Source: Sandaracinus amylolyticus (lineage in GTDB: Bacteria; Myxococcota_A; Polyangia; Polyangiales; Sandaracinaceae). Taken from it: DNA of 64,000 nt. Of the stretch, positions 36,545 through 43,847 are shown piece by piece; position 1 is the stretch's first letter; every line of letters starts with the position of its first letter. A model generated the notes under the pieces. The model had not been told where the DNA came from. It searched no databases and saw nothing but the letters and a program-made list of their open reading frames with translations. Made by a program: the position numbers and the translations under genes. The stretch is taken from assembly GCF_021631985.1 (NCBI RefSeq), contig NZ_CP070225.1, forward strand, positions 9,796,001 through 9,860,000, in the 5' to 3' direction.

Positions 36545-37024
36545 TCAGGTCGTGGCGAGCGCGTCGCGCTCGGTGCGCGTCGCGAGGCGGCGCAGCAGCC
36601 AGGTGTCGAGCGCGTGGCGCCCGCCGCCCGCGATCACGATCGGCAGCGCGAGGCCGAGCGCGAGCAGGTGGTACTCGAAGCCCTCGCCGCCCTGGCTGCC
36701 GAACCAGTTCATGAAGAAGCCGTGCGAGAGGTGCGCGGTGAGCGCCGCGCCGATCATCACGACCGCGATGCCGAGCGCGCTCGCGCGGCTGAGCAGCCCG
36801 AGCACCAGGAAGAGCGCGCCGAACGACTCGATCAGGATCACCAGCAGCGCGATCGGCGCCGGGATCCCCATGTCGGTCAGGTGCGCCATCGTCGCGGAGA
36901 CGCCGTGGCCCCCGAACCATCCGAGCAGCTTCTGGGCGCCGTGCGGGATCATCACCGCGCCGAGCAGCACGCGCTGCGCGAACAGGATCGTGTCGTTGGT
37001 GTCGGTGCGGAGCAGTCGTTCCAT
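36545..37024 (-). CDS. DoxX family membrane protein
   Basis: 159 aa from ATG 37024; a strong GAGGAGGT lies 6 bases before it, so the longer ATG at 37045 is rejected. Four hydrophobic segments and the phrases FAQRVLLGAVMIPHGAQKLLGWFGG and GFEYHLLALGLALPIVIAGGG are typical of the DoxX/DoxD membrane family. Family members work with thiol or sulfur redox partners and oxidative-stress proteins. The downstream rhodanese and divergent LysR gene support a role in sulfur or oxidative stress. Confidence 0.9.
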   Translation of the reverse strand: MERLLRTDTNDTILFAQRVLLGAVMIPHGAQKLLGWFGGHGVSATMAHLTDMGIPAPIALLVILIESFGALFLVLGLLSRASALGIAVVMIGAALTAHLSHGFFMNWFGSQGGEGFEYHLLALGLALPIVIAGGGRHALDTWLLRRLATRTERDALATT

Positions 37025-37098
37025 CGTGACCTCCTCGGTACGCACCGAGTCATGGCCCTCGCGACGACCTCGGGTTAGACCGAGCGCGGCGCATTCAG

Positions 37099-37117
37099 TG
37101 TTCTCCCCAGGAGAACA
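37099..37117. promoter_or_regulatory. Palindromic operator candidate in the LysR/DoxX divergent promoter
   Basis: TGTTCTCCCCAGGAGAACA contains the 8 bp inverted repeats TGTTCTCC and GGAGAACA around CCA. It includes T-N11-A (TCTCCCCAGGAGA), the LysR-type consensus. It is 15 bases before the LysR GTG and about 75 bases before the DoxX start. The LysR protein very likely binds here to control itself and the operon. Confidence 0.65.
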
Positions 37118-37131
37118 ATCGAGGAGGCCGC

Positions 37132-38094
37132 GTGTCGTTCGATCTCGATCGTCTGTCCTCGCTCGCGCTCTTCGCGCGGGTGGTGCAGCTCCGCTCGTTC
37201 ACCGCGGCCGCGGAGCAGTCGGGCATCGCGAAGTCCGCGGTCAGCGCGCGCATCTCGGAGCTCGAGCGGCGGCTCGGGGTGCAGCTCCTGCGGCGCTCCA
37301 CGCGCAAGCTCGCGCTCACCGACGAGGGCGTGCGCTTCTACGAGCACTGCGCGCGCGTGCTCGAGTCCGCCGACGCGGCCGAGGCATCGGTCGCCGCGGC
37401 GAGCGCGGACCTACGAGGCACGCTGCGGGTGAGCGCGCCGATCGCGTTCGCGCAGATGCACCTCGCGGGCGTGCTCTCGGACTTCCTCGCGAGGCATCCC
37501 GAGCTCGAGATCGAGCTGAGCGCGGACGATCGCTTCGTCGACGTGGTCGAGGGCGGCTTCGACGTGGTGGTGCGGATCGGACGCCTCGAGCCGAGCGGGC
37601 TCGTCGCGCGCCGCCTCGCGTCGGATCGGCTCGTGGTGTGCGGCTCGCCCGCGTACCTCGCGCGCGTCGGCACCCCCGAGTCGCCCGCCGATCTCGTGCA
37701 CCACAACTGCCTGCACTACGCGCTGGTGTCGCAGCGCGGCGAGTGGCGCTTCCGCGGCGACGACGGCAGCGCGCTGACGATCCCGGTGCGCGGCAACCTC
37801 ACGACGACCTCGGGCAGCGTGCTGCGCGAGGCCGCGATCGCCGGGCTCGGGCTCGCGGTGCTGCCGTCGTTCATGGTCGCGCGCGACGTCGCGGAGGGTC
37901 GTCTCGAGCTCGTGCTCGAGGGACGTCGTCGTGCCGAGATCGGCGTGTTCGCGATCACCGCGGGACGGCAGCTCCCGGCGCGCACCCGAGCGCTGGTCGA
38001 GCACCTGGCGCGCGCGTTCGCCGACGCGCCGTGGGCCGTCGATCGAGGGCGGGCGCGAGCGCGCGGCGTCGGCAAGACTCGCTCGCATGGATGA
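37132..38094 (+). CDS. LysR family transcriptional regulator
   Basis: 320 aa from GTG 37132, with GAGGAGG 4 bases before it. The N-terminal winged helix-turn-helix is clear: LSSLALFARVVQLRSFTAAAEQSGIAKSAVSARISELERRLGVQLL, then RRSTRKLALTDEG. An effector-binding LysR substrate domain follows (about 90-300, starting LRGTLRVSAPIAFAQMHLAGVL). It is transcribed away from the DoxX/rhodanese operon, the usual LysR layout, with a palindrome between. It overlaps the next gene by 8 bases. Confidence 0.93.
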   Translation: MSFDLDRLSSLALFARVVQLRSFTAAAEQSGIAKSAVSARISELERRLGVQLLRRSTRKLALTDEGVRFYEHCARVLESADAAEASVAAASADLRGTLRVSAPIAFAQMHLAGVLSDFLARHPELEIELSADDRFVDVVEGGFDVVVRIGRLEPSGLVARRLASDRLVVCGSPAYLARVGTPESPADLVHHNCLHYALVSQRGEWRFRGDDGSALTIPVRGNLTTTSGSVLREAAIAGLGLAVLPSFMVARDVAEGRLELVLEGRRRAEIGVFAITAGRQLPARTRALVEHLARAFADAPWAVDRGRARARGVGKTRSHG

Positions 38095-38689
38095 GCGTGC
38101 GCGAGAGGTCCTCGACTTCTGGTTCGCGCCGGAGCAGGAGCGCCGGTGGTTCGACGCCGGACCGGAATTCGATCGCGAGGTGCAGGCCCGCTTCGGGGCG
38201 CTGGTCGAGTCGGCGATCCGCGGGGAGCTCGACGCGTGGGCGCGCTCGCCACACGAGCGGCTCGCGCTGGTGGTCCTGCTCGATCAGCTCGCGCGCAACG
38301 TGCACCGCGGTGACGCGCGCATGTACGCGGGGGATCGCAAGGCGCAGGAGCTCGCGCTCGACGCGTTCGAGCGAGGGATCGATCGCGAGCTCGCGTGGAT
38401 CGAGCGCGTGTTCCTCTCGATGCCGCTGATGCACTCGGAGGACCTCGCGCTGCACGAGCGGCTCGTGGAGATCCTCCGGGTGCTCGACGCCGAGTGCCCG
38501 AGCGATCAGCGCGAGATGCAGGCGGCGCACGCGGGGCAGGGCGCGAAGTACTTCGAGGTGATCCGGCGCTTCGGGCGCTTCCCGCACCGCAATCCGATCC
38601 TCGGTCGCGCGTCGACGCCCGAAGAAGAAACGCTGGTGCGCGAGTGGGCGGCGCACGGATGGGTGCCCGTCGAGCCGAAGCGAGGCTAG
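38087..38689 (+). CDS. DUF924 family protein
   Basis: 200 aa. It matches the DUF924 pattern along its whole length: VLDFWFAPEQERRWFDAGPEFD, then GELDAWARSPHERLALVVLLDQLARN, FLSMPLMHSEDLALHERLVE and GRFPHRNPILGRASTPEE. Members occur widely in bacteria and plants; the biochemical role is unknown. ATG 38087 overlaps the LysR stop by 8 bases, so it could be coupled to that regulator. It lies in frame with good coding character. Confidence 0.85.
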   Translation: MDERAREVLDFWFAPEQERRWFDAGPEFDREVQARFGALVESAIRGELDAWARSPHERLALVVLLDQLARNVHRGDARMYAGDRKAQELALDAFERGIDRELAWIERVFLSMPLMHSEDLALHERLVEILRVLDAECPSDQREMQAAHAGQGAKYFEVIRRFGRFPHRNPILGRASTPEEETLVREWAAHGWVPVEPKRG

Positions 38690-38743
38690 AACCAGCGTCA
38701 GTCGATGGACGGGCGCGCCGACGGGGCGCGCCTCGGAGGACGA

Positions 38744-39205
38744 ATGGAAGACGAGCGCACGCCGACGTTGTGGAAGGGCGACGGCTGGACGGCGAAGGTG
38801 ATCAAGAACGAGGACGACGACGGCTGGGCCGTCGCGATGACCTGCGACGGTCAGAGCGAGCCCGCGCTCGTCGGGCCGTGGACGATGGGCCGCGACAAGA
38901 AGAACCCGAAGCCGCTCGACGCGAACGCGTTCGCGACGCTGGTGAAGACGGCGAGCGAGGTGCTGATGCGCCACGAGCAGCAGCGCCGCGCGCTCCTGCA
39001 CCGCAGCGTGCGCGCGGCGGGGCCCGACGGCGAGATGAGGCGGGTCGACCTCGACATCGTGCCCGACGAGGACGATCCCCACGCGTTCCTGACGGTGTTC
39101 GGCGACGCGGACGAGGTCCTGTCGAAGAAGCGCGTGGCCCCGACGTTCAAGCTGACGGCCGAGAGCGCGCGCAAGTGGCTCGTGGAGATCGCGGCCGAGG
39201 TGTGA
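38744..39205 (+). CDS. Hypothetical protein
   Basis: 153 aa from ATG 38744, with GGAGGA as the ribosome binding site. The protein is polar with a central basic patch (GRDKKNPKPLDANAF) and a helical region (LVKTASEVLMRHEQQRRALLHR), then mixed strands. No signal peptide, membrane segment or recognised domain is present. It is followed at 30 bases by the GreA/GreB-like gene on the same strand; a two-gene operon is plausible. Confidence 0.7.
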   Translation: MEDERTPTLWKGDGWTAKVIKNEDDDGWAVAMTCDGQSEPALVGPWTMGRDKKNPKPLDANAFATLVKTASEVLMRHEQQRRALLHRSVRAAGPDGEMRRVDLDIVPDEDDPHAFLTVFGDADEVLSKKRVAPTFKLTAESARKWLVEIAAEV

Positions 39206-39234
39206 TCGCGGGGGCGCGGCCTCATGATCGAACG

Positions 39235-39681
39235 ATGTCGAAGGCCTTCCTGCCCGAGGACACCGCGGTCGACACCGGGCCCGTGCTCCCGCCGCGCCCC
39301 GCGACGCCGCTGCCGATCACGCCCGACGGCCATCGCCGGCTGCTCGAGGAGCGCGCTGCGCTGACGCCCGGGGACGAGGCGACGAAGACGCGCGCGCTGC
39401 TGCTCGATCGCATCCTCGCGAGCGTCGACGTGGTGCCCGCCGCGCTGCTCGACGGCGGCGCGGGGTTCGGGTGCGCGATCGACGTGCGCGACGAGCGCGG
39501 CGCGCGTCGCACCTACGTGCTGGTGGGGCCGGACGAGGTCGATCCCGCCGCGGGGCGCATCACCGCGGAGTCGCCGATCGGGCGGCGTCTGCTGCGCGCG
39601 AAGGCGGGCGACGTGATCGAGCTCGAGCGCGCCGGGAAGAGCGAGGAGCTCGAGGTGATCGCGGTGCGCGTCGGCGGGTGA
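39235..39681 (+). CDS. GreA/GreB-type elongation-factor C-terminal domain protein
   Basis: 148 aa. The last half carries the GreA/GreB C-terminal fold: TYVLVGPDEVDPAAGRITAESPIGRRLLRAKAGDVIEL and ending EVIAVRVGG. The N-terminal part contains PLPITPDGHRRLLEERAAL and ATKTRALLLDRIL, which resembles part of the coiled-coil of Gre factors but is far shorter. It therefore fits the family of Gre-like proteins that bind RNA polymerase without a full transcript-cleavage arm. Its stop and the convergent gene stop share TGATCA with no gap. Confidence 0.78.
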   Translation: MSKAFLPEDTAVDTGPVLPPRPATPLPITPDGHRRLLEERAALTPGDEATKTRALLLDRILASVDVVPAALLDGGAGFGCAIDVRDERGARRTYVLVGPDEVDPAAGRITAESPIGRRLLRAKAGDVIELERAGKSEELEVIAVRVGG

Positions 39682-39963
39682 TCACGCCTTCCGCAGTCGC
39701 TGCACCGTCATGCCGCGGTGGGGCGCGAGCTCGTCCACCCCGAGGCCGTGGGCGCGCGCCCGTTCCGCGACCCACGTGGGATCGAGGCGCAGCTCGTGAT
39801 GGCTGCCGACGCGCATCGTGGTGCGTCCGCCCGCGTGCTCGTGCAGCACGTCCCACACCCGCTGGTCCGTCTCGTCGATCGGCGCGCGCCGGCAATGCCT
39901 CCCCCGCCCGGGAGGCGCGAGCGGGCACGTCGTCGCGATATGCTCGACCTCGCGTGCGTGCAT
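39682..39963 (-). CDS. Small hypothetical protein
   Basis: 93 aa if ATG 39963 is used; the coding signal is strongest from about residue 28 (IDETDQRVWDVLHEHAGG) to the end. The tail RVGSHHELRLDPTWVAERARAHGL looks like a natural globular fragment. The N-terminal part is poorly supported, and an internal start is possible. The stop abuts the GreA/GreB-like gene. It could also be the remnant of a larger gene. Confidence 0.4.
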   Translation of the reverse strand: MHAREVEHIATTCPLAPPGRGRHCRRAPIDETDQRVWDVLHEHAGGRTTMRVGSHHELRLDPTWVAERARAHGLGVDELAPHRGMTVQRLRKA

Positions 39964-40916
39964 CGCTGTGGTCGGCGTGCGTCGTGCTGGCGCTGGGCTG
40001 TGGCCCGAGCGAGGCGGACACCCGCCTGCTCGTGGTCGTCGCGAGCGACCTCGGGGCGCCTCCGATCACACGGTTGATCGCGCGCACCCTCGACGCCGAG
40101 GACGAGCCGATCGATCGAGCGGTGATCGCGGTCGGCGCGGACGCAGGCGGGCATGCGTTGCCGCTCTCGTTCGTCGTCGTGCCGCGCGACCCCGACGTGC
40201 CGGTGCGCATCGAGGTCGAGGCGACCGATGCGGACGGCGCGAGCCTCGTGCTGCGCCGCGTGCGCGCGACCGTGCCGCGCGGGACCACCCGCGTGGTGCA
40301 CGTGCTGCTCGAGGGCTGCTGCAGCGCTCGGGGCTGCGACGGCGGTCTCACGTGCGTCGGCGGGGACTGCGTGCCGGAGGACGTCGAGGCGCTGCCGCTC
40401 ACCGACGACGCGCGGGGCGCCGAGCTCGCGTTCGACGCGTCGTTCCCCACGTGCGAGCAGAGCGACGGGGGCTCCGACGGCGGCACCCCGATGGACGCGA
40501 CGACGCCGATCGATGCGCGTCCCACCCCGACCTGCCCGGGCGAGACGTGCACCTGCGCGAGCACCTGTCAGTGCGAGGATCGCGGGACCTGCACCTGGAC
40601 CGGCGACACCGGCACGCTCGAGTGCGGTCAGGAGTCGCGCTGCACCGCGGACGCCGGCGACTCGACCGCGGTGCGCTGCAATCGCTCGACGCTCTGCACG
40701 ATCACGCTCGGCCAGAGCAGCAACACGCACTGCGATCGCGCCACCTGCGTGATCGAGGTGGGCTCGAGCTCGAACGTGACCTGCGCCGATCGCTCCACCT
40801 GCACCATCACCTGCCGCGACACGTGCAACGTCGACTGTCGCGGCGCGACGCACTGCAGCCTGCGCTGCGGTGACGCCGCAGCGAACGACGTCACCGACAC
40901 CGCGCAGTGCCCGTGA
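39954..40916 (+). CDS. Cys-rich repetitive lipoprotein
   Basis: 320 aa from GTG 39954 (RASLWSACVVLALGCG), with lipobox LALGC. Residues about 15-150 are a beta-rich domain. A CxxRGCDGGLTC-type Cys cluster follows at about 120-135, then a low-complexity Pro/Thr/Asp linker. The C-terminal ~140 residues repeat short Cys-containing turns (CTITLGQSSNTHCDRATC, CVIEVGSSSNVTCADRSTC, CTITCRDTCNVDC). This periodicity suggests a disulfide-stapled beta-solenoid on the cell surface. No enzyme motif is seen. It ends 4 bases before the convergent DUF1206 gene. Confidence 0.75.
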   Translation: MRASLWSACVVLALGCGPSEADTRLLVVVASDLGAPPITRLIARTLDAEDEPIDRAVIAVGADAGGHALPLSFVVVPRDPDVPVRIEVEATDADGASLVLRRVRATVPRGTTRVVHVLLEGCCSARGCDGGLTCVGGDCVPEDVEALPLTDDARGAELAFDASFPTCEQSDGGSDGGTPMDATTPIDARPTPTCPGETCTCASTCQCEDRGTCTWTGDTGTLECGQESRCTADAGDSTAVRCNRSTLCTITLGQSSNTHCDRATCVIEVGSSSNVTCADRSTCTITCRDTCNVDCRGATHCSLRCGDAAANDVTDTAQCP

Positions 40917-40920
40917 GCGC

Positions 40921-41763
40921 TCACGCGCGCGTCGGGATTCGCCGGTAGCGCGCCTCGACCATCTGGAACACGCCGTACGCGACGAGCCCCACCGCGACGA
41001 CGATCAGCAGGATCGCGCCGTACGGCTGCTGCGCGATGTCGCGCAGCGCGCCGCCCAGGCCCTCCGCCTCGCCGGGCCGTGCATTGAGCCCGGCCTCGAC
41101 GATCCCCGCGCCGACGATCACGAGCACCACGCCGCGCGCGAAGAGCCCGATGCGACCGGCGCGGATCGACCAGCGCCGCTCGGTCGGCGTCATCTGCGTG
41201 ATCTTGAGATGACGCGTGAAGTCGATCGTCCACGCCCGGTAGATCTCGTAGAGCGCGAACAAGATCACCGCCGCACCCGCGGCCACGACCAGCACCGGGC
41301 CCGCGTCCCACGAGAGCACCTCGCCGACCCACGACTCGGAGCCACCCTCGCGCGGAGCCCGTCCCGCGAACGCCATCTGCAACGCCGCCACACCGAGCGC
41401 TGCGTGCAGGACACCGCTGACGCCCCAGCCGATGCGCTTCGCGACGCCCTTTCCTCCCTCGAGCGCAGCGCGCTCGGGGTCGAGGATCGCCTGCACGAGA
41501 CGCCAGGCCGCGTACGCGAAGAGGCCGATGCCGACGATGGTCAAGAGCACTTGACCAAACGGCTGCTCGCCGATCGTGCGCACCGCGGTCTCCGGACCGC
41601 CGATCTCTCCGGCGCCGCTGCCGGCGCCCGTCACCGCCAGGATCGCGAGGACCCCGATCAGCACGTAGACGACGCCTTTGGTCAGGTAGCCCGTACGCGC
41701 CATCGGCTCGACCCAGCCGCGGCGCGCGACGGCCCCTCGCGCGTCGGTATGCGTGATCGCCAT
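40921..41763 (-). CDS. DUF1206 family integral membrane protein
   Basis: 280 aa from ATG 41763 (MAITHTDARG); the longer frame is rejected. Three similar membrane repeats are visible, each with a Gly-rich helix pair, for example RTGYLTKGVVYVLIGVLAIL, KRIGWGVSGVLHAALGVAAL and RAGRIGLFARGVVLVIVGAG. This is the DUF1206 triplicate architecture. The family occurs in actinobacteria and myxobacteria without known function. It is divergent from the Ser/Thr kinase gene, with 243 bases between. Confidence 0.88.
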   Translation of the reverse strand: MAITHTDARGAVARRGWVEPMARTGYLTKGVVYVLIGVLAILAVTGAGSGAGEIGGPETAVRTIGEQPFGQVLLTIVGIGLFAYAAWRLVQAILDPERAALEGGKGVAKRIGWGVSGVLHAALGVAALQMAFAGRAPREGGSESWVGEVLSWDAGPVLVVAAGAAVILFALYEIYRAWTIDFTRHLKITQMTPTERRWSIRAGRIGLFARGVVLVIVGAGIVEAGLNARPGEAEGLGGALRDIAQQPYGAILLIVVAVGLVAYGVFQMVEARYRRIPTRA

Positions 41764-42006
41764 ACTGGTTTTCTGCCTCGCGGACTGATCGCCGCGAAGT
41801 CTCCTCCTGCGCCGATGGAGAGCACGCGGCGTTCCGCTCACGCCGCGGCGCGGCATCGCGCTCGCCGGTGCGTCGCGAAAGGTCACGATCGGCCTCGCGG
41901 CCGTCGCATCTCGCCACGATCTCGCGATCGAAGAAATGCGCGGCCGTGATGCACCGTCTCCATTCGCATCGACACGCTGCTACAACACGGCCGGGGACTC
42001 TCGCGT

Positions 42007-43779
42007 ATGCAGCGGACCGAAGAGCCTCGTTCCGATGAGGAACGTGTGACTCCTGCCGACGCGCAGGACGCAGACGGCGCGCGATCGCGCGAAGCGCTCG
42101 CGCCGACGCTCGCCGCGCCCACGCCGACGCCGGCCTCGGTCTCGCGTCCGAGCACCGCGCCCGACGACACGCTCCCGCCGGGGGAGATCCTCGGCGCGCG
42201 GTATCGCATCGTCGAGCTCGTCGGGCGCGGCGGGCAGGGCGACGTCTATCGCGCGGACGATCTCGAGGTCGAGGGACACGTCGTCGCGCTCAAGCTGATG
42301 CACCACGCGGCGCGCAGCGACGAGGAGAAGGCGAGCGCGATGCGCGAGCTGCGCATGCTCGCGGCGGTGAGCCACCCGACGATCGTGCAGTTCAAGGACT
42401 CGGGCTGGTACGGCGCGCGGCTGTGGTTCGTGATGCCGTGGCTCGAGGGGCGCACGCTCGAGCAGGCGGGTCGCATCTCGCGCGCCGAGGCGCGCCGCGT
42501 GTTCGAGAGCGTCGCGGCGGGTGTCGCGGCGCTGCACGCGAAGGGGATGCGCCACCAGGACATCAAGCCGAGCAACATCTTCCTCGCGCGCATCGACGGG
42601 TTCGACGACGCGATGCCGGTGCTGCTCGATCTCGGCGTCGCGGCGCGCGGTGACGACGCGCCGATCGCGGGCTCGCCCGACTACTTCGCGCCCGAGGTCG
42701 CGGCGATGTGGCCGACCGGCGGCGACGCGGTGATCGGCCCCGAGGCGGACGTGTACGCGATCGCGCTCGCGCTGCGGAACTCGCTCGACCCCGACACCGC
42801 GCCGACGCTCGATGCGTTCTCGCGCGAGTCGCTCGATCAGCGCGCGAAGGAGCCGGTGGCGCCTCCCTCGACGCGCGAGCTCGCGTACCTCGAGCCGAGC
42901 TTCGAGCGCTGGCTCGCGATCGAGCCCGAGCGTCGACCCACCGCGGCCACGCTGATGCGCGAGCTCGCGGTGCTCACCGCGCCCGAGGATCGCGCCGCGG
43001 AGCGCGCGCGCACGATCCGCCGGATCGCGCCGTGGGCCGTGGGCCTCGTGCTGACGATCGGATGGTTCGCGTGGTGGGGCCACGGCGAGCTGCTCGCGCA
43101 CGAGAAGGCCGCGGCGCGCGCGGCCGAGGACGAGCGCGAGGCCGAGCTGCGGGCGCACCGTGCGTCGGAGGAAGCGGAGCTCGCGCGCGACGCGGCGCGC
43201 GACGCGCTCGAGCGCGCCGCATCGAGCGAAGAAGAAGCGGACGATCGCGAGCGCCAGGCGCGTGCCGCGATGGCGCGGGTGCGCGCCGCGCAGCGCGCGC
43301 TCGATCGCGCGCAGGGTGATCGTGCGCGGCTCGGCGACGCGATCGAGGAGATGCAGCGCGCGCTCACCGGGGCGGAGGCGGCGCGCGAGCAGGAGCGACG
43401 CGCGCGCGAGACCGAGCGCGCGGAGTCGGAGCGTGCGCTGCGTGCGGCGCGCGAGGGCTTCGAGCGAGAGCGCCGCGAGCTCACCGATCAGCGCGATCGC
43501 GCGCTGGTCGCGATCACCGAGAGCGAGGTGCGCGGCCGGACGCTCGAGCAGCGCACCCAGCAGGCCGAGGCGCTCGCGGCGCAGGCCCAGATGCGCGCGC
43601 AGCAGGCCGAGGCGCGCGCGAGCGAGCTCGAAGGACGGCTCGAAGATCTCGAGGCGCGCCTTCGTCGCGCCGAGCGCGCGGCTGCAGGCGCAGGCGGTGG
43701 CGGCACCGAGCCCCCGGGCGAAGCGATGCAGGCGCCGACCGATCTCGGAGCAGAGCCCACGCTCGATCTCCCGCGCTGA
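42007..43779 (+). CDS. Ser/Thr protein kinase with one membrane segment and long coiled coil
   Basis: 590 aa. Kinase domain at about 58-325: Gly loop GRGGQGDVY, Lys K96 in VVALKLM, catalytic HQDIKPSN (D185), metal motif DLGVA (D208 in place of DFG), and PDYFAPEV as the APE equivalent. The residue before catalytic Asp is Gln, not Arg, so this is a non-RD kinase; activation-loop phosphorylation may not be needed. A single membrane helix lies at about 339-358 and puts the C-terminus outside. Residues about 370-560 are almost continuous heptads rich in Ala, Glu and Arg, forming a long coiled coil. A hybrid histidine kinase gene follows at 68 bases. Confidence 0.88.
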   Translation: MQRTEEPRSDEERVTPADAQDADGARSREALAPTLAAPTPTPASVSRPSTAPDDTLPPGEILGARYRIVELVGRGGQGDVYRADDLEVEGHVVALKLMHHAARSDEEKASAMRELRMLAAVSHPTIVQFKDSGWYGARLWFVMPWLEGRTLEQAGRISRAEARRVFESVAAGVAALHAKGMRHQDIKPSNIFLARIDGFDDAMPVLLDLGVAARGDDAPIAGSPDYFAPEVAAMWPTGGDAVIGPEADVYAIALALRNSLDPDTAPTLDAFSRESLDQRAKEPVAPPSTRELAYLEPSFERWLAIEPERRPTAATLMRELAVLTAPEDRAAERARTIRRIAPWAVGLVLTIGWFAWWGHGELLAHEKAAARAAEDEREAELRAHRASEEAELARDAARDALERAASSEEEADDRERQARAAMARVRAAQRALDRAQGDRARLGDAIEEMQRALTGAEAAREQERRARETERAESERALRAAREGFERERRELTDQRDRALVAITESEVRGRTLEQRTQQAEALAAQAQMRAQQAEARASELEGRLEDLEARLRRAERAAAGAGGGGTEPPGEAMQAPTDLGAEPTLDLPR

Positions 43780-43847
43780 TCGAGATCGGTCGCGCCGGGG
43801 GGTCTATCGACACCGACGACCCCCATGCGCGACACTGGATCTCGACT

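Noticed and set aside
43780-43847. TCGAGATC ... GATCTCGA inverted repeat between the two kinase genes
   Set aside because: The loop is about 50 bases and the arms are only 8 bp; expected by chance at this composition.
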